Made by a program: the position numbers and the translations under genes
DNA from: Listeria cossartiae subsp. cossartiae
Lineage (GTDB): Bacteria; Bacillota; Bacilli; Lactobacillales; Listeriaceae
Length of the DNA stretch: 64,000 nucleotides
NCBI RefSeq assembly: GCF_014224155.1
Contig: NZ_JAASUI010000002.1
Location: forward strand, 186,001-250,000
Direction: 5' to 3'
Part shown: in pieces, positions 30,150-39,533 of the stretch
Numbering within the stretch: position 1 is the stretch's first letter
Layout: each line of letters starts with the position of its first letter
Notes under the pieces: model-generated
Told to the model about the DNA's origin: nothing
What the model saw: the letters and a program-made list of their open reading frames with translations, nothing else
Database searches by the model: none

Positions 30150-31013
30150 TTGAAGAAGAAAAAGCGATTCAAACAGAAGTTGCTCATCGCAAGTCTTGTA
30201 ATCGGATTAATGGCTGTACTTTCGGGTTGTGGCTATTCAACTGATCCAATTACATCAGAATCAACTGGATTTTGGAGTCACTATATCGTGTTCCCATTAT
30301 CCTGGACTATTACATGGTTTTCCGATTTATTCGGGGGAAGTTACGCAGTCGGAATTATCGTTGTTACAATTTTAATTCGTCTACTTATCATGCCTTTAAT
30401 GATCAAACAGCTGAAAAGCCAAAAAGCCATGACAAGCTTACAACCGAAAATCAAAGAACTACAAGAAAAATACTCGTCTAAAGATAATGAAACAAAACAA
30501 AAATTACAACAAGAAACAATGCGTCTATATCAAGAAAATAGCGTAAATCCAATGATGGGTTGTTTACCATTATTAATTCAAATGCCAATTCTACTAGGAT
30601 TTTACCAAGCGATTAGTAGAACAGCAGAAATCAAAACAGATTCATTCTTATGGATGCAACTGGGAAATCCGGATCCATATTACATCTTGCCAATCGTTGC
30701 AGCACTAACGACATTCTTATCATCAAAAATTTCTATGATGGGGCAAACACAGCAAAATAAATCAATGGCAATGATTGTTTACATCATGCCAGTAATGATT
30801 CTATTTATGGGTATTACATTACCGTCTGCACTTGCTCTATACTGGATTATCGGTAACATTTTCACCGTATTCCAAACACTTTTAATTAATAATCCTTTTA
30901 AAAACAAACGCGAACAGGAGGCGCTGGCTGCTGCTCAACTTGCAGAAGATCGCTTGAAGAAAAAAGCAGCTAACATGAAAGCTTCCAAAAAAGGAGGTAA
31001 GAAAAGAAAGTGA
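30150..31013 (+). CDS. yidC: Membrane protein insertase YidC/OxaA (SpoIIIJ type)
   Basis: 287 aa from a TTG with GGAGG upstream. Lipoprotein signal with lipobox LSGC (Cys27), five membrane segments and the conserved IRLLIMPLMIKQLKSQKAM and NPMMGCLPLLIQMPILLGFYQ regions. Inserts membrane proteins, with or without Sec. Basic C-terminal tail (MKASKKGGKKRK) typical of ribosome-contacting YidC. Its stop overlaps the start of jag (GTGA). Confidence 0.96.
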   Translation: MKKKKRFKQKLLIASLVIGLMAVLSGCGYSTDPITSESTGFWSHYIVFPLSWTITWFSDLFGGSYAVGIIVVTILIRLLIMPLMIKQLKSQKAMTSLQPKIKELQEKYSSKDNETKQKLQQETMRLYQENSVNPMMGCLPLLIQMPILLGFYQAISRTAEIKTDSFLWMQLGNPDPYYILPIVAALTTFLSSKISMMGQTQQNKSMAMIVYIMPVMILFMGITLPSALALYWIIGNIFTVFQTLLINNPFKNKREQEALAAAQLAEDRLKKKAANMKASKKGGKKRK

Positions 31014-31630
31014 GAGATTTAACTGCGCAAGGCTCAAACGTTGAAGAAGCTGTCCAAAATGCATTAGCCACTTTAGAAACAACACGCGACAAGGTCGAAG
31101 TAGAAGTTCTAGACGAAGGTAAAAAAGGTATTTTCGGAATTGGTTCCAGACTGGCTATGGTAAAAGTAATTGAAAAAGAAGATGGTATCCAAGTAGCGAT
31201 TGATTATCTTTTAGATGTTGCTACCAAGATGGGTGCAGTAATCACGATCGATGTAGAAGAAGTTGGTAAAGATGTGAAGTTGCAAATTAAAGGTGACAGC
31301 TTAGGCATGCTAATCGGCAAACACGGCCAAACCCTTAATGCGCTTCAATACTTAACACAATTGATTGCTAATAAAACAACGAGCCAATACAAAAACATTA
31401 TTGTTAATGTAGGGGACTACCGTGAAAGACGTCATGAAACATTAGTAATTTTAGCGAATAAAATGGCGGACAAAGCTCTTAAAACGAAGCGCGCTGTTCA
31501 TTTAGAACCAATGCCTTCATTTGAAAGAAAAATTATTCATGCTATTTTAAGTGAGAATGAACAAATTGAAACGCATTCTGAAGGACGCGATCCTTATCGT
31601 TATATTGTGATTAAGCCAGTTCGGAAATAA
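31010..31630 (+). CDS. jag: RNA-binding protein Jag (KhpB/EloR)
   Basis: 206 aa from a GTG overlapping the yidC stop, with AAAGGAGG upstream. Jag-N domain (about 1-50, GKKGIFGIGSRLAMV), KH domain (about 60-135, GMLIGKHGQTLNALQYL, the GXXG loop) and R3H domain (about 140-206, MPSFERKIIHAIL). Homologues work with KhpA to bind RNA and affect cell elongation in streptococci. Confidence 0.95.
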   Translation: MRDLTAQGSNVEEAVQNALATLETTRDKVEVEVLDEGKKGIFGIGSRLAMVKVIEKEDGIQVAIDYLLDVATKMGAVITIDVEEVGKDVKLQIKGDSLGMLIGKHGQTLNALQYLTQLIANKTTSQYKNIIVNVGDYRERRHETLVILANKMADKALKTKRAVHLEPMPSFERKIIHAILSENEQIETHSEGRDPYRYIVIKPVRK

Positions 31631-31637
31631 ATTTTGG

Positions 31638-31671
31638 AGACTGAGGTTTTTAGGAACCTCAGTCTTTTTTT
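31638..31671 (+). terminator. Terminator after jag
   Basis: AGACTGAGGTT (31638-31648) pairs with AACCTCAGTCT (31655-31665), followed by T7. Confidence 0.88.
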
Positions 31672-31684
31672 AGGAGGGAATTAA

Positions 31685-32146
31685 GTGGTGGTTTATAAGG
31701 ATTCGGTTAATGAAATGTGGCAAAAATATCGAGCTGCTAATCCGATGATTTCAAATAAATATGAAGCTTGGGCATTCGGTAATTCTGTGCGGATGGCTAA
31801 TGAACTAGGCGCGCTTGTAATGAGTGGGATAAAAACAGGGACTAGTAGCCTGTTCTATTGGTATGACCAGGGCGGAGAAACGATGCCGTCAGTTGGTTCA
31901 CATGTTGTTCTTTTAGACGGAGAAGAAGAGGCAATGGGGATCATTAAGTTGATTGGTGTAACGATTATGCCGTTTAATGAAGTTCCGGAAACTTTTGCTT
32001 ATTTAGAAGGAGAAGGAGACCGGACGCTGGAATATTGGCGACAAGTTCATACTTCTTTTTTCATGAATGAATGTGTGGAGCTGGGGATACCGTTTGAAGA
32101 AGATGCTTTAGTGGTTTGCGAAGAGTTTGAGGTTGTATTTAAATAG
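31685..32146 (+). CDS. ASCH-domain protein
   Basis: 153 aa from a GTG with AGGAGG 9 nt upstream, immediately after the jag terminator. The N-terminal WAFGNSVRMANELGALVMSG and GIKTGTSSLFYWY stretch is the ASCH (PUA-like) domain pattern with the G-x-K-x-x-T motif; EEAMGIIKLIGVTIMPFNEVP follows. ASCH proteins are thought to bind RNA or modified nucleotides; the precise role is unknown. A parS site starts 3 nt after the stop. Confidence 0.8.
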   Translation: MVVYKDSVNEMWQKYRAANPMISNKYEAWAFGNSVRMANELGALVMSGIKTGTSSLFYWYDQGGETMPSVGSHVVLLDGEEEAMGIIKLIGVTIMPFNEVPETFAYLEGEGDRTLEYWRQVHTSFFMNECVELGIPFEEDALVVCEEFEVVFK

Positions 32147-32148
32147 AA

Positions 32149-32164
32149 TGTTTCACGTGAAACA
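32149..32164. other. parS site 1
   Basis: TGTTTCACGTGAAACA, a perfect 16-bp palindrome identical to the Firmicutes ParB/Spo0J binding consensus. Intergenic. Confidence 0.92.
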
Positions 32165-32167
32165 TAC

Positions 32168-32199
32168 AAAAAGAGCCATATATAGAAGGCTCTTTTTTT
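32168..32199. terminator. Bidirectional terminator between ASCH gene and MFS gene
   Basis: AAAAAGAGCC (32168-32177) pairs with GGCTCTTTTT (32088 onward at 32188-32197), with T-tracts in both directions; it serves the convergent genes. Confidence 0.8.
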
Positions 32200-33611
32200 T
32201 AGATATTTTTTGGCAAACGGAATATTAGCAAGAAACAAACAACGAGAAGCGCTATATTAACGTACATACTCATCTGTAAGCTATCCGAAAATGCACTTGC
32301 TTTAGAGGTTGCCGTAGTATTCCCTAGTGTACGGAAAAATACAGAACCCACAACTGCAATACCGAAAGATGAACCAACTCGCTGTGCTGTATTAAACATA
32401 CCACTTGCTCCGCCGCGTTCTATTCCGTGAACGGTGGAAAGTGTGAAGCTATTTAAAGGTGCAATAATCAAACCACTACCAATACCAGCAATAAATAATG
32501 GCAGGAAGAGTAACCAAGCGGAAAAAGCACCATCATGTAGATGAAACACAATCGAGACGGTTCCAAGACCAACAATAACTAGAGTTACGCCAAGCATTAA
32601 AAGTTTTCTCCCAAGTACAGGTATGAGGCGATAACTATTCGAAGCAGCAAGAACACTACCTAATGCAAATGGACTAATTGCCAGACCGGATAAAATAGCA
32701 GATCGGCTGAAACCAGTTTGCCAAGTTAACGATAGGACGAAAAAGATGCTCGTAAAGGCAGCAAAATATACTAGTGATAAGAGCATTCCGGAAACAAATT
32801 GGTTGTTTTTAAGTAAGTTAGGCGCAATTAATGGTTGATTTCCTTTCTTTTCTTGGTGAACGCTCCATTTATAAAGGATGATAAAGAGCGGGATAGATAG
32901 CGCCATTAAAAGATAGTCGATCGGTTTGAAATCATTTGCTCCGTTTGAAATAAGTGGGAATAGTAATAGTAAGAGTGCGATTGTAAGTAACCCAACGCCA
33001 GGTAAATCGAAGCTGATTTTTTTCGTGGAGATAGTTCTTTTTGGGAGATAAAGCATTGCTAGTACGAGCGTGACTAAGACAAAGGGGACATTAACAAAGA
33101 AAACTGCGCGCCAACCGTTTGTAGCTCCAAAAAGTTCAATTAAAAGTCCGCCAGTAAGAGGTCCAATCGCGGTTCCAACGCCAATAACGGAGCCCAGAAT
33201 GCCGAAGATTTTCCCAAGACTTTTTCCAGAATACATATCCATAATCGTTGCATTAATTTGCGGGAAAAATAGTCCGGCAGCAAGTCCTTGTATTACCCGG
33301 GAAATAATTAAGCTATTTTCTGAATTAGCAAAGCCGGCCGTCACACTCATTATTAGAAATAAGGTAATACCAATAATATAGATGTTTTTTCTACCATATT
33401 TGTCACCAAGGCGGCCAGCTAAAATAAGTACAAGTCCAAAAGCGAGTGCATAGCCTGAAATAACCCACTCAATTGTTTCGCTGGTGGCATGAAGTGCGGT
33501 CGTAATATCTGGTAAGGCAACGTTGACAATTGTTGTATCTAGTAATGAAATAAAAGCGCCAAGCATAATCGAAATAAGTGCTAAAGTCTTACGTCTATCT
33601 GTTTGTTCCAT
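32199..33611 (-). CDS. MFS drug efflux transporter, DHA2 (EmrB/QacA) type
   Basis: 470 aa with about 14 hydrophobic helices. Signature LLDTTIVNVALPDI in helix 1, motif A GRLGDKYGRKNIY and motif C GSVIGVGTAIGPLTGG all fit proton-driven 14-helix drug exporters. Alone on the minus strand between plus-strand genes, bracketed by parS sites 1 and 2 and carrying a Noc-type site at 33292. Substrates unknown. Confidence 0.9.
   Translation of the reverse strand: MEQTDRRKTLALISIMLGAFISLLDTTIVNVALPDITTALHATSETIEWVISGYALAFGLVLILAGRLGDKYGRKNIYIIGITLFLIMSVTAGFANSENSLIISRVIQGLAAGLFFPQINATIMDMYSGKSLGKIFGILGSVIGVGTAIGPLTGGLLIELFGATNGWRAVFFVNVPFVLVTLVLAMLYLPKRTISTKKISFDLPGVGLLTIALLLLLFPLISNGANDFKPIDYLLMALSIPLFIILYKWSVHQEKKGNQPLIAPNLLKNNQFVSGMLLSLVYFAAFTSIFFVLSLTWQTGFSRSAILSGLAISPFALGSVLAASNSYRLIPVLGRKLLMLGVTLVIVGLGTVSIVFHLHDGAFSAWLLFLPLFIAGIGSGLIIAPLNSFTLSTVHGIERGGASGMFNTAQRVGSSFGIAVVGSVFFRTLGNTTATSKASAFSDSLQMSMYVNIALLVVCFLLIFRLPKNI
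33292..33305. other. Noc-binding-type site (one change), inside MFS gene
   Basis: ATTACCCGGGAAAT, the same single-base variant of the Noc consensus found at 20712 and 55515. Confidence 0.65.
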
Positions 33612-33688
33612 AAATCATTCTCCTTTTTGAGATATTTTTCATTATAAACCTAAATGTTGAAAACTACTACGAATAAAGACGGTGCAAA

Positions 33689-33704
33689 TGTTTCACGTGA
33701 AACA
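33689..33704. other. parS site 2
   Basis: Perfect TGTTTCACGTGAAACA in the divergent region between the MFS gene and the GNAT gene. Confidence 0.92.
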
Positions 33705-33763
33705 TTTTACTTTACGAGTGAGATTTGATAAGCTTTTTCTATTAAAAAGGCGGGGGTAAATCT

Positions 33764-34303
33764 ATGGAAAATCGCAAGCAAATGATAAAAACAGAACGAC
33801 TTTTTTTAAGTGAAATGACGTTAGCTGATACCGAGATTTTGTTTGGTTATTGGTCAGATGATTCGGTTACTAGATATATGAACATTGAACCTTTTCAAAG
33901 TTTGCAGCCGGTAGAAGAAATGATTCGGATGCTAAGACAATTAGAAATCGAGGGAAAGGCGCTCAGATGCGTGATTATCTTACAAGCAACTGGGGAAATC
34001 ATTGGCACATGCGGCTTTAATTATATCGATCACGAGAATCACCGTGCAGAAATTGCATATGACTTGGGAACGCGTTTTTGGAAACGAGGTTATGCGACGG
34101 AAGCAGTCAAATCATTGATGGAGTGGGGCAAAGATTCATTTGAATTGCACCGGATTGAAGCAAAAGTGGACCCGAGAAATACAGCTTCTATAGCATTATT
34201 GGAGAAGCTTGGTTTTTCAGAGGAAGGCTTACTTCGAGAGTATGAAAAAATTGGTGAAGTATACCAAGATGTGAAATTATTCTCGTGGATAGAGGGAAAT
34301 TAG
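33764..34303 (+). CDS. GNAT-family N-acetyltransferase (RimJ/RimL type)
   Basis: 179 aa, ATG with GGCGGGGG upstream. IKTERLFLSEMTLADTE at the N-terminus, EIAYDLGTRFWKRGYATEAVKSL (acetyl-CoA binding motif A) and NTASIALLEKLGFSEEGLLREYE are typical of the RimJ/RimL-like branch that acetylates N-termini or small molecules. The substrate cannot be assigned. Monocistronic. Confidence 0.88.
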   Translation: MENRKQMIKTERLFLSEMTLADTEILFGYWSDDSVTRYMNIEPFQSLQPVEEMIRMLRQLEIEGKALRCVIILQATGEIIGTCGFNYIDHENHRAEIAYDLGTRFWKRGYATEAVKSLMEWGKDSFELHRIEAKVDPRNTASIALLEKLGFSEEGLLREYEKIGEVYQDVKLFSWIEGN

Positions 34304-34440
34304 CAGCAATTGTGTCTAATTTTTTACTAAATAGTGTAGATAAACCGACAGTTGCTATCTCATAAAGATTTTGCCTTGTTTGTTCTATTTACTTATTGCT
34401 AAAATAGGGGTATCTAAAAAAATTTTAAGGAGATTACCAA

Positions 34441-36435
34441 ATGTCAAAAGAATATTATTTTATAAAACCAGAATTAAGCTCTCCTGAAACAAAACAAGAA
34501 AACATTGCTTCTTGGTTAAACACACAAGATAAAGCTTTTTATGATACCCAAATCGCGCAAGAACGTGATTATTGCTTCTGGTGTAATATTGTAGAAACGG
34601 CTAAACCAAATTCTCGCACGAGTTATACTTCGATGGCTTATACGTTAAATGAGCCGAATATGCTTAACTCTGCTGGGAAAACTAGCTTTATTTTGTCGGA
34701 AGAAGAAGTATTGTATATTCACACTTTATCCGTTGTTCGTGATGGGAAAGTGATTGATAAATTAAATGATATTAATGTCAAAGTTTTGGACTATGTTCGT
34801 GATGATAATCAAGCGAGCTTTAACGACGAGAAAAAAGTAACCGTACTTATTCGCGATTTGCATTTGAATGATATTTTCATTATTGAAACATCCATTGAGC
34901 GCCAATATGAGGAAAGCAGCATTCGCAATCAATTTTTCCGCTGGATTTATTCGGCGCCAAATTCTTACTGGGCTTACGGAAAATATCGTTTTGAATTAAA
35001 AAATGAAACAGAGAAAAACTTAGAAACGAACTTCCATTATTTCCGAGACGAAGCGGGGACAATTTTAGAAAAAGATAAAGTGATGGTTCCGCATAACGAA
35101 TCTTACACAATTGAAAAAGAAGATTATATTGGAGAAGACGCGAAAGAACTTGAACTTACGCCGTTTATTGATTTTGTTACGGAGCAGACGTATCCGGAAA
35201 TCACCAAAACAATTAGTGATATTTATCAAAAATTCTATCAAGTAGAGCTTGCTGGATTTGCGGCTGATTTAGTGGCGGAGTTAGATGCGTTGCCGTCATT
35301 AGACCACAAAATTAAGCATGCGATCGATTTTGTTCAAAAAGAAGTATACTATTTATACAATGAAACAGAAATGGATGGACATGAGCCGCAAGCTGCTGAA
35401 GTCACTTATAATACAAAACAAGGGGACTGCAAAGCGAAAACAGTTCTTTTAAAAGTGATTTTAGATTATTTAGGCGTGGACTCGGAGCTTATTTTAGTTA
35501 ACTATGGTAGTGATATATTCTTGCCAGTTTATACACCATCACCGTTCAACTTTGACCATGCGATTTTAAAAATAATGCATGAAGGTCAATTTTACTTTGT
35601 TGATGCGACAATGAGTAATGACCAAGGATTTTTAGCTAATCGTCAAAAAAATAGCTTTATGTATTATTTGGAAATTAAAGCTGGTACGGAATTACAAAAA
35701 CAAGAACCGTTTGAAGATGAAGATCCATCTGTGGAAGAAAATTTCCGTTGTGATGTGAAAGGAAATGTGGCTGAAGTTATTTTTGAAAGAAAGTTACGCG
35801 GAGGAATGGCGAACGGATCGCGTGAAATGTTTAAAAATGAGTCTAATAAAGAGGTTCTTAGCCGTTATAATTTTACAACATATAAGTGTATGACGTTGTA
35901 TAAAAACTTTGAAGAAAATGAAATTGAGCAGCATTTTAGTAATACTTCTGTTCAAATAGTTGAAGATAATAAGGACTTAAATGAGCTGTCTATAGTGTAT
36001 AAAGCAACTATTACGGATCCATATGAAGTTGAAAAGAAAAAACGTTATTTACACTTTTGGAACTATGGCAACTTTATCGATGATGGTGCGGAGAAGCATT
36101 TCCATAAGGATTACCCATATTGGATTGATCGCAATGTTATCAAAACGGAGATTCATTTGACGACAGATCATGCTATCGATCAGCAAGATTCTTACACACG
36201 CCAAGAATGCGACATCAAGTCTAAGTATTTGAAACATCGTATGACGAAGAAAATTCACAAAAATGGTGCTTCTTGTTATTTAGAGTATCGTCCATATCAC
36301 AACCTTGCTATTAAAGGGAAAGATTTGGAAGAATATATTAAAGCTAATAAACAAGTGCTTGATAGCAACTGGGGTATTGGTATTGATATCATTGAAGATG
36401 GTTTGTTTAAGAAATTAGGTAAGTTATTTAAATAA
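34441..36435 (+). CDS. DUF3857 / transglutaminase-like protein
   Basis: 664 aa, no signal peptide, ATG after AAGGAG. The N-terminal half is an all-beta DUF3857-like region; a transglutaminase core lies around residues 300-400, with likely triad Cys in TKQGDCKAKTVLLK, His in FDHAIL and Asp in FYFVDATM. The C-terminal region is beta-rich without recognised domain. The cysteine-protease-like triad is intact. Cytoplasmic location of such a protein is unusual; most relatives are exported. Function unknown. Confidence 0.75.
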   Translation: MSKEYYFIKPELSSPETKQENIASWLNTQDKAFYDTQIAQERDYCFWCNIVETAKPNSRTSYTSMAYTLNEPNMLNSAGKTSFILSEEEVLYIHTLSVVRDGKVIDKLNDINVKVLDYVRDDNQASFNDEKKVTVLIRDLHLNDIFIIETSIERQYEESSIRNQFFRWIYSAPNSYWAYGKYRFELKNETEKNLETNFHYFRDEAGTILEKDKVMVPHNESYTIEKEDYIGEDAKELELTPFIDFVTEQTYPEITKTISDIYQKFYQVELAGFAADLVAELDALPSLDHKIKHAIDFVQKEVYYLYNETEMDGHEPQAAEVTYNTKQGDCKAKTVLLKVILDYLGVDSELILVNYGSDIFLPVYTPSPFNFDHAILKIMHEGQFYFVDATMSNDQGFLANRQKNSFMYYLEIKAGTELQKQEPFEDEDPSVEENFRCDVKGNVAEVIFERKLRGGMANGSREMFKNESNKEVLSRYNFTTYKCMTLYKNFEENEIEQHFSNTSVQIVEDNKDLNELSIVYKATITDPYEVEKKKRYLHFWNYGNFIDDGAEKHFHKDYPYWIDRNVIKTEIHLTTDHAIDQQDSYTRQECDIKSKYLKHRMTKKIHKNGASCYLEYRPYHNLAIKGKDLEEYIKANKQVLDSNWGIGIDIIEDGLFKKLGKLFK

Positions 36436-36439
36436 AATT

Positions 36440-36473
36440 AAAAAAGCATCCTTTATAAAAAGGGATGCTTTTT
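36440..36473. terminator. Bidirectional terminator between DUF3857 gene and tRNA-Val
   Basis: AAAAAGCATCC pairs with GGATGCTTTTT around an AT-rich loop; T-tract on either strand. It ends the plus-strand gene and, on the other strand, the tRNA transcript. Confidence 0.82.
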
Positions 36474-36480
36474 TTATAAA

Positions 36481-36553
36481 TGGTCCCGACTGGTCTCGAA
36501 CCAGCGACCCCCACCATGTCAAGGTGATACTCTCCCAACTGAGCTACAGGACC
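36481..36553 (-). tRNA. tRNA-Val (anticodon GAC)
   Basis: 73 nt on the minus strand. Acceptor GGTCCTG pairs with CGGGACC plus discriminator A; D-stem GCTC/GAGT; anticodon stem TCACC/GGTGG with loop TTGACAT, so anticodon GAC reading GUC valine codons; T-arm GCTGG-TTCGAGA-CCAGT. CCA is not encoded. It follows the lacI gene by 21 nt on the same strand and may be transcribed with it or from its own promoter. Confidence 0.95.
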
Positions 36554-36574
36554 AAGGGGATTCAGAAAACAAGC

Positions 36575-37600
36575 TTAGGCTTTTATTTTCTGAATGGATT
36601 CGCGTTCAATCATTTCGGTTTTGATTATAGTAGCTTTTGGTACGTTTTTGTCTTGATGGATTAGGCGGAACAATAGGTTGGTTGCTTTTTTGCCTAATTT
36701 GTTAATGGGAATATCTATAGACGTTAGCGGCGGTGATAGGAATGAAGATGCTATTTTATCGTTATAGCCGATGACGGAAAAATCTGTTGGAATTTGTAAG
36801 TTTTTATCGGCTGCCATTTTGTAAATGCTAAGTACTTTTAAATCATCGGTTGCGAAAACTGCAGTTGGTTTATCTGGGCCTGCCATTAGTCTTAGTGCGG
36901 CTTTGTAGCTGTCTTCTATGCTATAGCCACTATCAATAATCCAGTCGTTACGCAGGTCTAGCTGATGGTCGAAAAGGCAACTACGGAAACCGGCAAGACG
37001 ATCAATTGACACGTGATAATCAAGTGGAGCATGGATACAAGCAATTTTTTGATGACCTTGTTTGATTAAATGTTTCGTTAGAGCATAACTGTCGCCAAAA
37101 TTGTCAGTGTCGACAGAGTAGATGTTTTTGTAATGTCCTTCGACTTTTCCGGTAACAACGATAGGGATGTTATAAGGATCTAATTGATGAAAAAAATCTT
37201 CGTCGGCTGGTGAACTCAGCATGATAATACCTTTGATCATTTTTTCTTGAATTTTGGAAAGGCATTTTTTAAGTTCGTCTTCGCTGTTTTTGGCAGTTTG
37301 GAGGATTAAGTCAAAATTTTCCAACTCAGCTTGAGTGGAAATCGATTGAATTATTTCGGAAAAAAATGGATTTCCAGTTGTGGTTGTAGTAGAGCGATTT
37401 GAGATAACCATAATGGCATCAAAACCCGAAGAAGTAAGTGCGCGTGCTAGTTTGCTTGGTTGATAGTTTAGTTCATCAATCGCTTCTAGTACTTTTTTGC
37501 GTGATTCTTCGGAGATGTTGGCTTGGTTATTTAGTACTCTGGATACCGTTGATTTTGAAACTCCCGCGTGTTTTGCTATGTCATATATGGTAGATGCCAA
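36575..37600 (-). CDS. LacI-family transcriptional regulator of the adjacent glucoside operon
   Basis: 341 aa from a TTG with AAGGAAG upstream. N-terminal helix-turn-helix ([21 protein letters not shown]) and hinge ([10 protein letters not shown]), then a periplasmic-binding-protein-like ligand domain (60-340). Divergent from a ten-gene sugar operon whose promoter carries two GCGC-centred palindromes. E. coli ycj genes are likewise controlled by a LacI-type protein, YcjW. Effector unknown, presumably an operon substrate or intermediate. Confidence 0.9.
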   Translation of the reverse strand: MASTIYDIAKHAGVSKSTVSRVLNNQANISEESRKKVLEAIDELNYQPSKLARALTSSGFDAIMVISNRSTTTTTGNPFFSEIIQSISTQAELENFDLILQTAKNSEDELKKCLSKIQEKMIKGIIMLSSPADEDFFHQLDPYNIPIVVTGKVEGHYKNIYSVDTDNFGDSYALTKHLIKQGHQKIACIHAPLDYHVSIDRLAGFRSCLFDHQLDLRNDWIIDSGYSIEDSYKAALRLMAGPDKPTAVFATDDLKVLSIYKMAADKNLQIPTDFSVIGYNDKIASSFLSPPLTSIDIPINKLGKKATNLLFRLIHQDKNVPKATIIKTEMIERESIQKIKA

Positions 37601-37766
37601 GGTAATCTTCCTTTCTTTCTCTCTCTAAATTGTTTCCGGTATCGGTTCCGGTCATTATCATCCATGTTTATATTACTCAATTTTTTGCTAAATGTCCAAC
37701 TAGATGGTGCGCACGCATGGAAACTCGCTCTTACCAACATGTTAGAAAAAACATTTAAAATTGTGT

Positions 37767-37826
37767 TTGACAGAAAGCGCTTTCCATACTATAATTCTTC
37801 TTGTGGGAGCGCTCCCGGTTAGGAGG
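37767..37826 (+). promoter_or_regulatory. Promoter and operators of the ycj-like operon
   Basis: TTGACA (37767-37772), 17-bp spacer, TATAAT (37790-37795): a consensus SigA promoter. The spacer contains the perfect palindrome GAAAGCGCTTTC (37773-37784), and GGGAGCGCTCCC (37805-37816), another perfect palindrome, covers the expected transcription start. AGGAGG follows at 37821. Both palindromes have the central CG typical of LacI/CcpA-family operators; the first also resembles a cre site. Tight repression with strong potential expression is implied. Confidence 0.85.
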
Positions 37827-37832
37827 TAAATG

Positions 37833-39533
37833 ATGACGAATTTAAGAAAACGACTTTCGCGGTTATATAGCGAAGATGTAGTGGAAAGTTTGGCAGCAAG
37901 AATCGAAGCACGGGTACAGCAAACGCAACAACGAAAGTTAACACGAAAAGATAAGTGGGACGAGAAAGATATTGTTTTAATTACATATGGGGACCAGTTT
38001 AAAGAGGATTCCCAAAAAACGTTAACAACTTTTAAGAAAATGTATGATAGTTATTTAAAATCGACTTTTGAGGTAGTTCATTTCTTGCCTTTTTATCCTT
38101 ATTCTTCGGATGATGGGTTTTCGGTCATTGATTATAAAGCGGTGAATCCGGAGCTTGGTGATTGGACGGATATTAAAGAAATGGAGCAGTCGGCGCGCTT
38201 GATGTTCGATTTTGTTTGTAATCATATGTCGGCGAAAAGTGACTGGTTTAAGCGATATTTAGCGGGTGATGAGGAGTTTCAAAACTTCTTTGTGGAAATG
38301 GATCCGGATACGGACCTTAGTTCGGTAACGAGGCCGCGTGCGACGCCAGTACTTACGCCATTTCAGTTTGAGTCAGGCAAAGTAGGACATATTTGGACAA
38401 CGTTTAGTGAGGATCAGATTGATTTGAACTTTGCTAGTCCGGAAGTGCTTTATAAGATGATTGATGTCTTGATGTTCTATTTAGAAGAAGGCGCGGAATA
38501 TGTGCGACTTGATGCGGTTGGATTCATGTGGAAAGTGCCAGGAACGAGCTCGATTCACTTGGAAGAGACGCATGAAATCGTGAAATTATTTAGAGATTTA
38601 GTAGACATTGCAGCACCGGGGACGATTATTATAACCGAAACGAATGTGCCGCATGTTGATAATATTAGTTACTTTGGAAATGGTGAAAAAGAAGCGCATA
38701 TGGTTTATCAATTCCCGCTTCCACCACTTGTGCTCCATGCGATACATCATGGCAATGCAGCGTTCCTCCGCAATTGGGCGGAAAATTTAGAGTTACCAGA
38801 AGGCAAGCGCACATTCTTCAATTTCCTTGCCTCACATGATGGGATTGGGTTAAATCCAGTGCGCGGCATTATTCCAGAAGCGGAAATTTTGGCGCTAGTG
38901 GATGATTTGGAGAAAGAAGGAGCACTTGTTTCTTATAAGCAAAATCCAGATGGTTCTAAGAGTCCTTATGAAATTAACGTGACGTACATGGATGCGTTAA
39001 GTAAACAAGCGGACACAGATGATTTGAGACTTGCAAGATTCCTTGTGGCTCATGCGGTACTGATGTCTATTCCAGGCGTTCCAGCCGTTTACGTTCAAAG
39101 TATTTTAGGAAGCCGCAACGATTATTTAGGCGTGGAAGCAACAAGCCATAATCGCTCTATTAATCGAAAAAAATACGACTTAGCGGAAATTACAGCTGAG
39201 TTGGAACAAACTGGCTCCTTACGAAAAGAAACATATGATGCGCTAACGAAATTAATTAGCACAAGAAAAGCGGAATCACTTTTCCATCCAGAAATCCCGA
39301 TGGAAGTTTTAGAATCTACGGCGGAACTATTTGTTGTTAAACGCGCATCCGACGCAGAATCGATTATATTGATTCATAATTTATCAGAAAAAGAAGTGAG
39401 TTATTCACTAGACAGCGGTGTTTATACAAATCTTTATACGGGCTCCACGGTAACTGGGAGCGATTCCATAAAGCTTAGTGGCTATGAATTCTGCTGGCTA
39501 AAAACCAAAAATTACAGGGAGGAACAAAAATGA
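37833..39533 (+). CDS. GH13_18 sugar phosphorylase, probable glucosylglycerate phosphorylase (YcjM-like)
   Basis: 566 aa, ATG at 37833 with AGGAGG six bases upstream (an adjacent ATG at 37830 is too close). Family GH13 subfamily 18: nucleophile Asp227 (YVRLDAVGF), acid/base Glu269 (ITETNVPH), stabiliser Asp336 (ASHDGIG). The subfamily includes sucrose phosphorylase and glucosylglycerate phosphorylase. The operon order matches E. coli ycjM-ycjU, where YcjM is glucosylglycerate phosphorylase, and a glycerate kinase gene is present in this operon, so release of glucose-1-phosphate and D-glycerate is the favoured reaction. Commonly annotated as sucrose phosphorylase. Confidence 0.8.
   Translation: MTNLRKRLSRLYSEDVVESLAARIEARVQQTQQRKLTRKDKWDEKDIVLITYGDQFKEDSQKTLTTFKKMYDSYLKSTFEVVHFLPFYPYSSDDGFSVIDYKAVNPELGDWTDIKEMEQSARLMFDFVCNHMSAKSDWFKRYLAGDEEFQNFFVEMDPDTDLSSVTRPRATPVLTPFQFESGKVGHIWTTFSEDQIDLNFASPEVLYKMIDVLMFYLEEGAEYVRLDAVGFMWKVPGTSSIHLEETHEIVKLFRDLVDIAAPGTIIITETNVPHVDNISYFGNGEKEAHMVYQFPLPPLVLHAIHHGNAAFLRNWAENLELPEGKRTFFNFLASHDGIGLNPVRGIIPEAEILALVDDLEKEGALVSYKQNPDGSKSPYEINVTYMDALSKQADTDDLRLARFLVAHAVLMSIPGVPAVYVQSILGSRNDYLGVEATSHNRSINRKKYDLAEITAELEQTGSLRKETYDALTKLISTRKAESLFHPEIPMEVLESTAELFVVKRASDAESIILIHNLSEKEVSYSLDSGVYTNLYTGSTVTGSDSIKLSGYEFCWLKTKNYREEQK

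Noticed and set aside
34379..34440. SigB promoter before the DUF3857 gene (GGGTAT near 34406)
   Set aside because: The nearest GTTT is about 26 bp away, outside the accepted spacing.
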